Made by a program: the position numbers and the translations under genes
Notes under the pieces: generated by a model
Told to the model about the DNA's origin: nothing
Database searches by the model: none
Seen by the model: only the letters and a program-made list of their open reading frames with translations
In this document: piece after piece, positions 5,923 through 6,272 of the stretch
Layout: each line of letters opens with the position of its first letter
How positions within the stretch are numbered: the first letter of the stretch is position 1
Assembly: GCA_015259235.1 (NCBI GenBank)
Contig: JABZGM010000080.1
Span: 2,524-8,795, forward strand
Direction: 5' to 3'
Length of the DNA: 6,272 bases
From: Alloprevotella sp.
GTDB taxonomy: Bacteria > Bacteroidota > Bacteroidia > Bacteroidales > Bacteroidaceae

Positions 5923-6272
5923 TTATTCTAAATTCTCAGAATCAACTTCCGGCTTAGATTCTTCAACCTTTGTTGGTTCTTCAACCTTACTCAATTCTTT
6001 TGTTATTTCATCACTTGCAGTTTTACTTGCAAGCACTGCACCAGATACAGTTTTATCAACTAAGGCTCCAATAGCATCTGCACCAGCGATAACCACCCAG
6101 TGATACCACTTTTTACCGCTTCTAGTTGCTAGTTTAGACTCGTGTTCTTTAACGAATCTTTCCCATTGCAAAGCTGAATAGCGGAAGGTTGAGGTTGATT
6201 TAAGCAAATCCTCTTTCTCTACTTCTGTGAGTTTATCATTGCTAAGAACATAACTCTCAAAGTGCATAATAC
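5923..6272 (-). CDS. Small unrecognised protein, probably 5' truncated by the window edge
   Basis: From ATG 6267 the frame gives 114 residues, but it remains open to the window edge (the preceding codon is ATT). The first residues (MHFESYVLSND) look like the inside of a domain rather than a start, and resemble the NPxDxxGxxHN-type opening I recall from small exported Bacteroidetes proteins; this is from memory and unverified. The first half is charged and probably helical. Residues about 53-83 (WYHWVVIAGADAIGALVDKT onward) are hydrophobic and small-residue-rich, possibly a glycine-zipper-like or membrane-associated segment. The last 25 residues are a Glu/Lys/Pro-rich tail with KVEEPTKVEE near-repeats. 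Codon use is more AT-rich than in the left-hand genes (TCA, ACA and GTA are used). No family or function is assigned. Confidence 0.65.
   Translation of the reverse strand, partial: IMHFESYVLSNDKLTEVEKEDLLKSTSTFRYSALQWERFVKEHESKLATRSGKKWYHWVVIAGADAIGALVDKTVSGAVLASKTASDEITKELSKVEEPTKVEESKPEVDSENLE

Overview
The window looks like part of a Bacteroidales chromosome. Grounds are a short outer-membrane barrel protein with an AQ-type signal peptide end, AT-rich gene starts without a clear Shine-Dalgarno, a cvpA-like gene, and a large AlbA_2 protein of the kind annotated in that order. The genus is not determined; moderate to high GC in the left two thirds suggests a Prevotella/Porphyromonas-like oral or gut species, which is an inference only. 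The window holds no rRNA, tRNA, CRISPR array, transposase or integrase that I can see.

Layout. Positions 2-4015 (+) carry one very large gene, open at the left edge, encoding at least 1336 residues with a Schlafen-type AlbA_2 domain near residues 914-1054. This domain sits between long unrecognised helical and beta-rich regions and an Ala/Ser/Thr-rich linker. Positions 4016-4284 are a compact non-coding block made almost entirely of repeats: triloop hairpins of the form GGGTC-NNN-GACCC, a 42-nt near-perfect inverted repeat with a 99-nt loop, 14-bp tandem units, and a 9-bp CTAG-led series. A CvpA-family membrane protein gene (4285-4881, +) starts 13 nt after the last hairpin. A 480-nt gene-free stretch follows (4882-5361), containing a strong 12-bp-stem terminator (5028-5062) and a minus-strand segment that could be a small RNA or a 47-codon ORF.

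The right end is on the minus strand: a secreted barrel-like protein of about OmpX size (5362-5874) and, 48 nt upstream of it, a small unrecognised protein (5923-6272) probably cut by the window edge. The right-hand genes are visibly more AT-rich than the left.

The two left genes run in the same direction but are separated by 269 nt of structured DNA, so they need not form one operon. The two right genes may be co-transcribed, running convergently towards cvpA and sharing the terminator region with it. I see no multi-gene defence or mobile system. The least explained parts are the structured repeat block, the flanks of the AlbA_2 protein, and the minus-strand segment next to the terminator.
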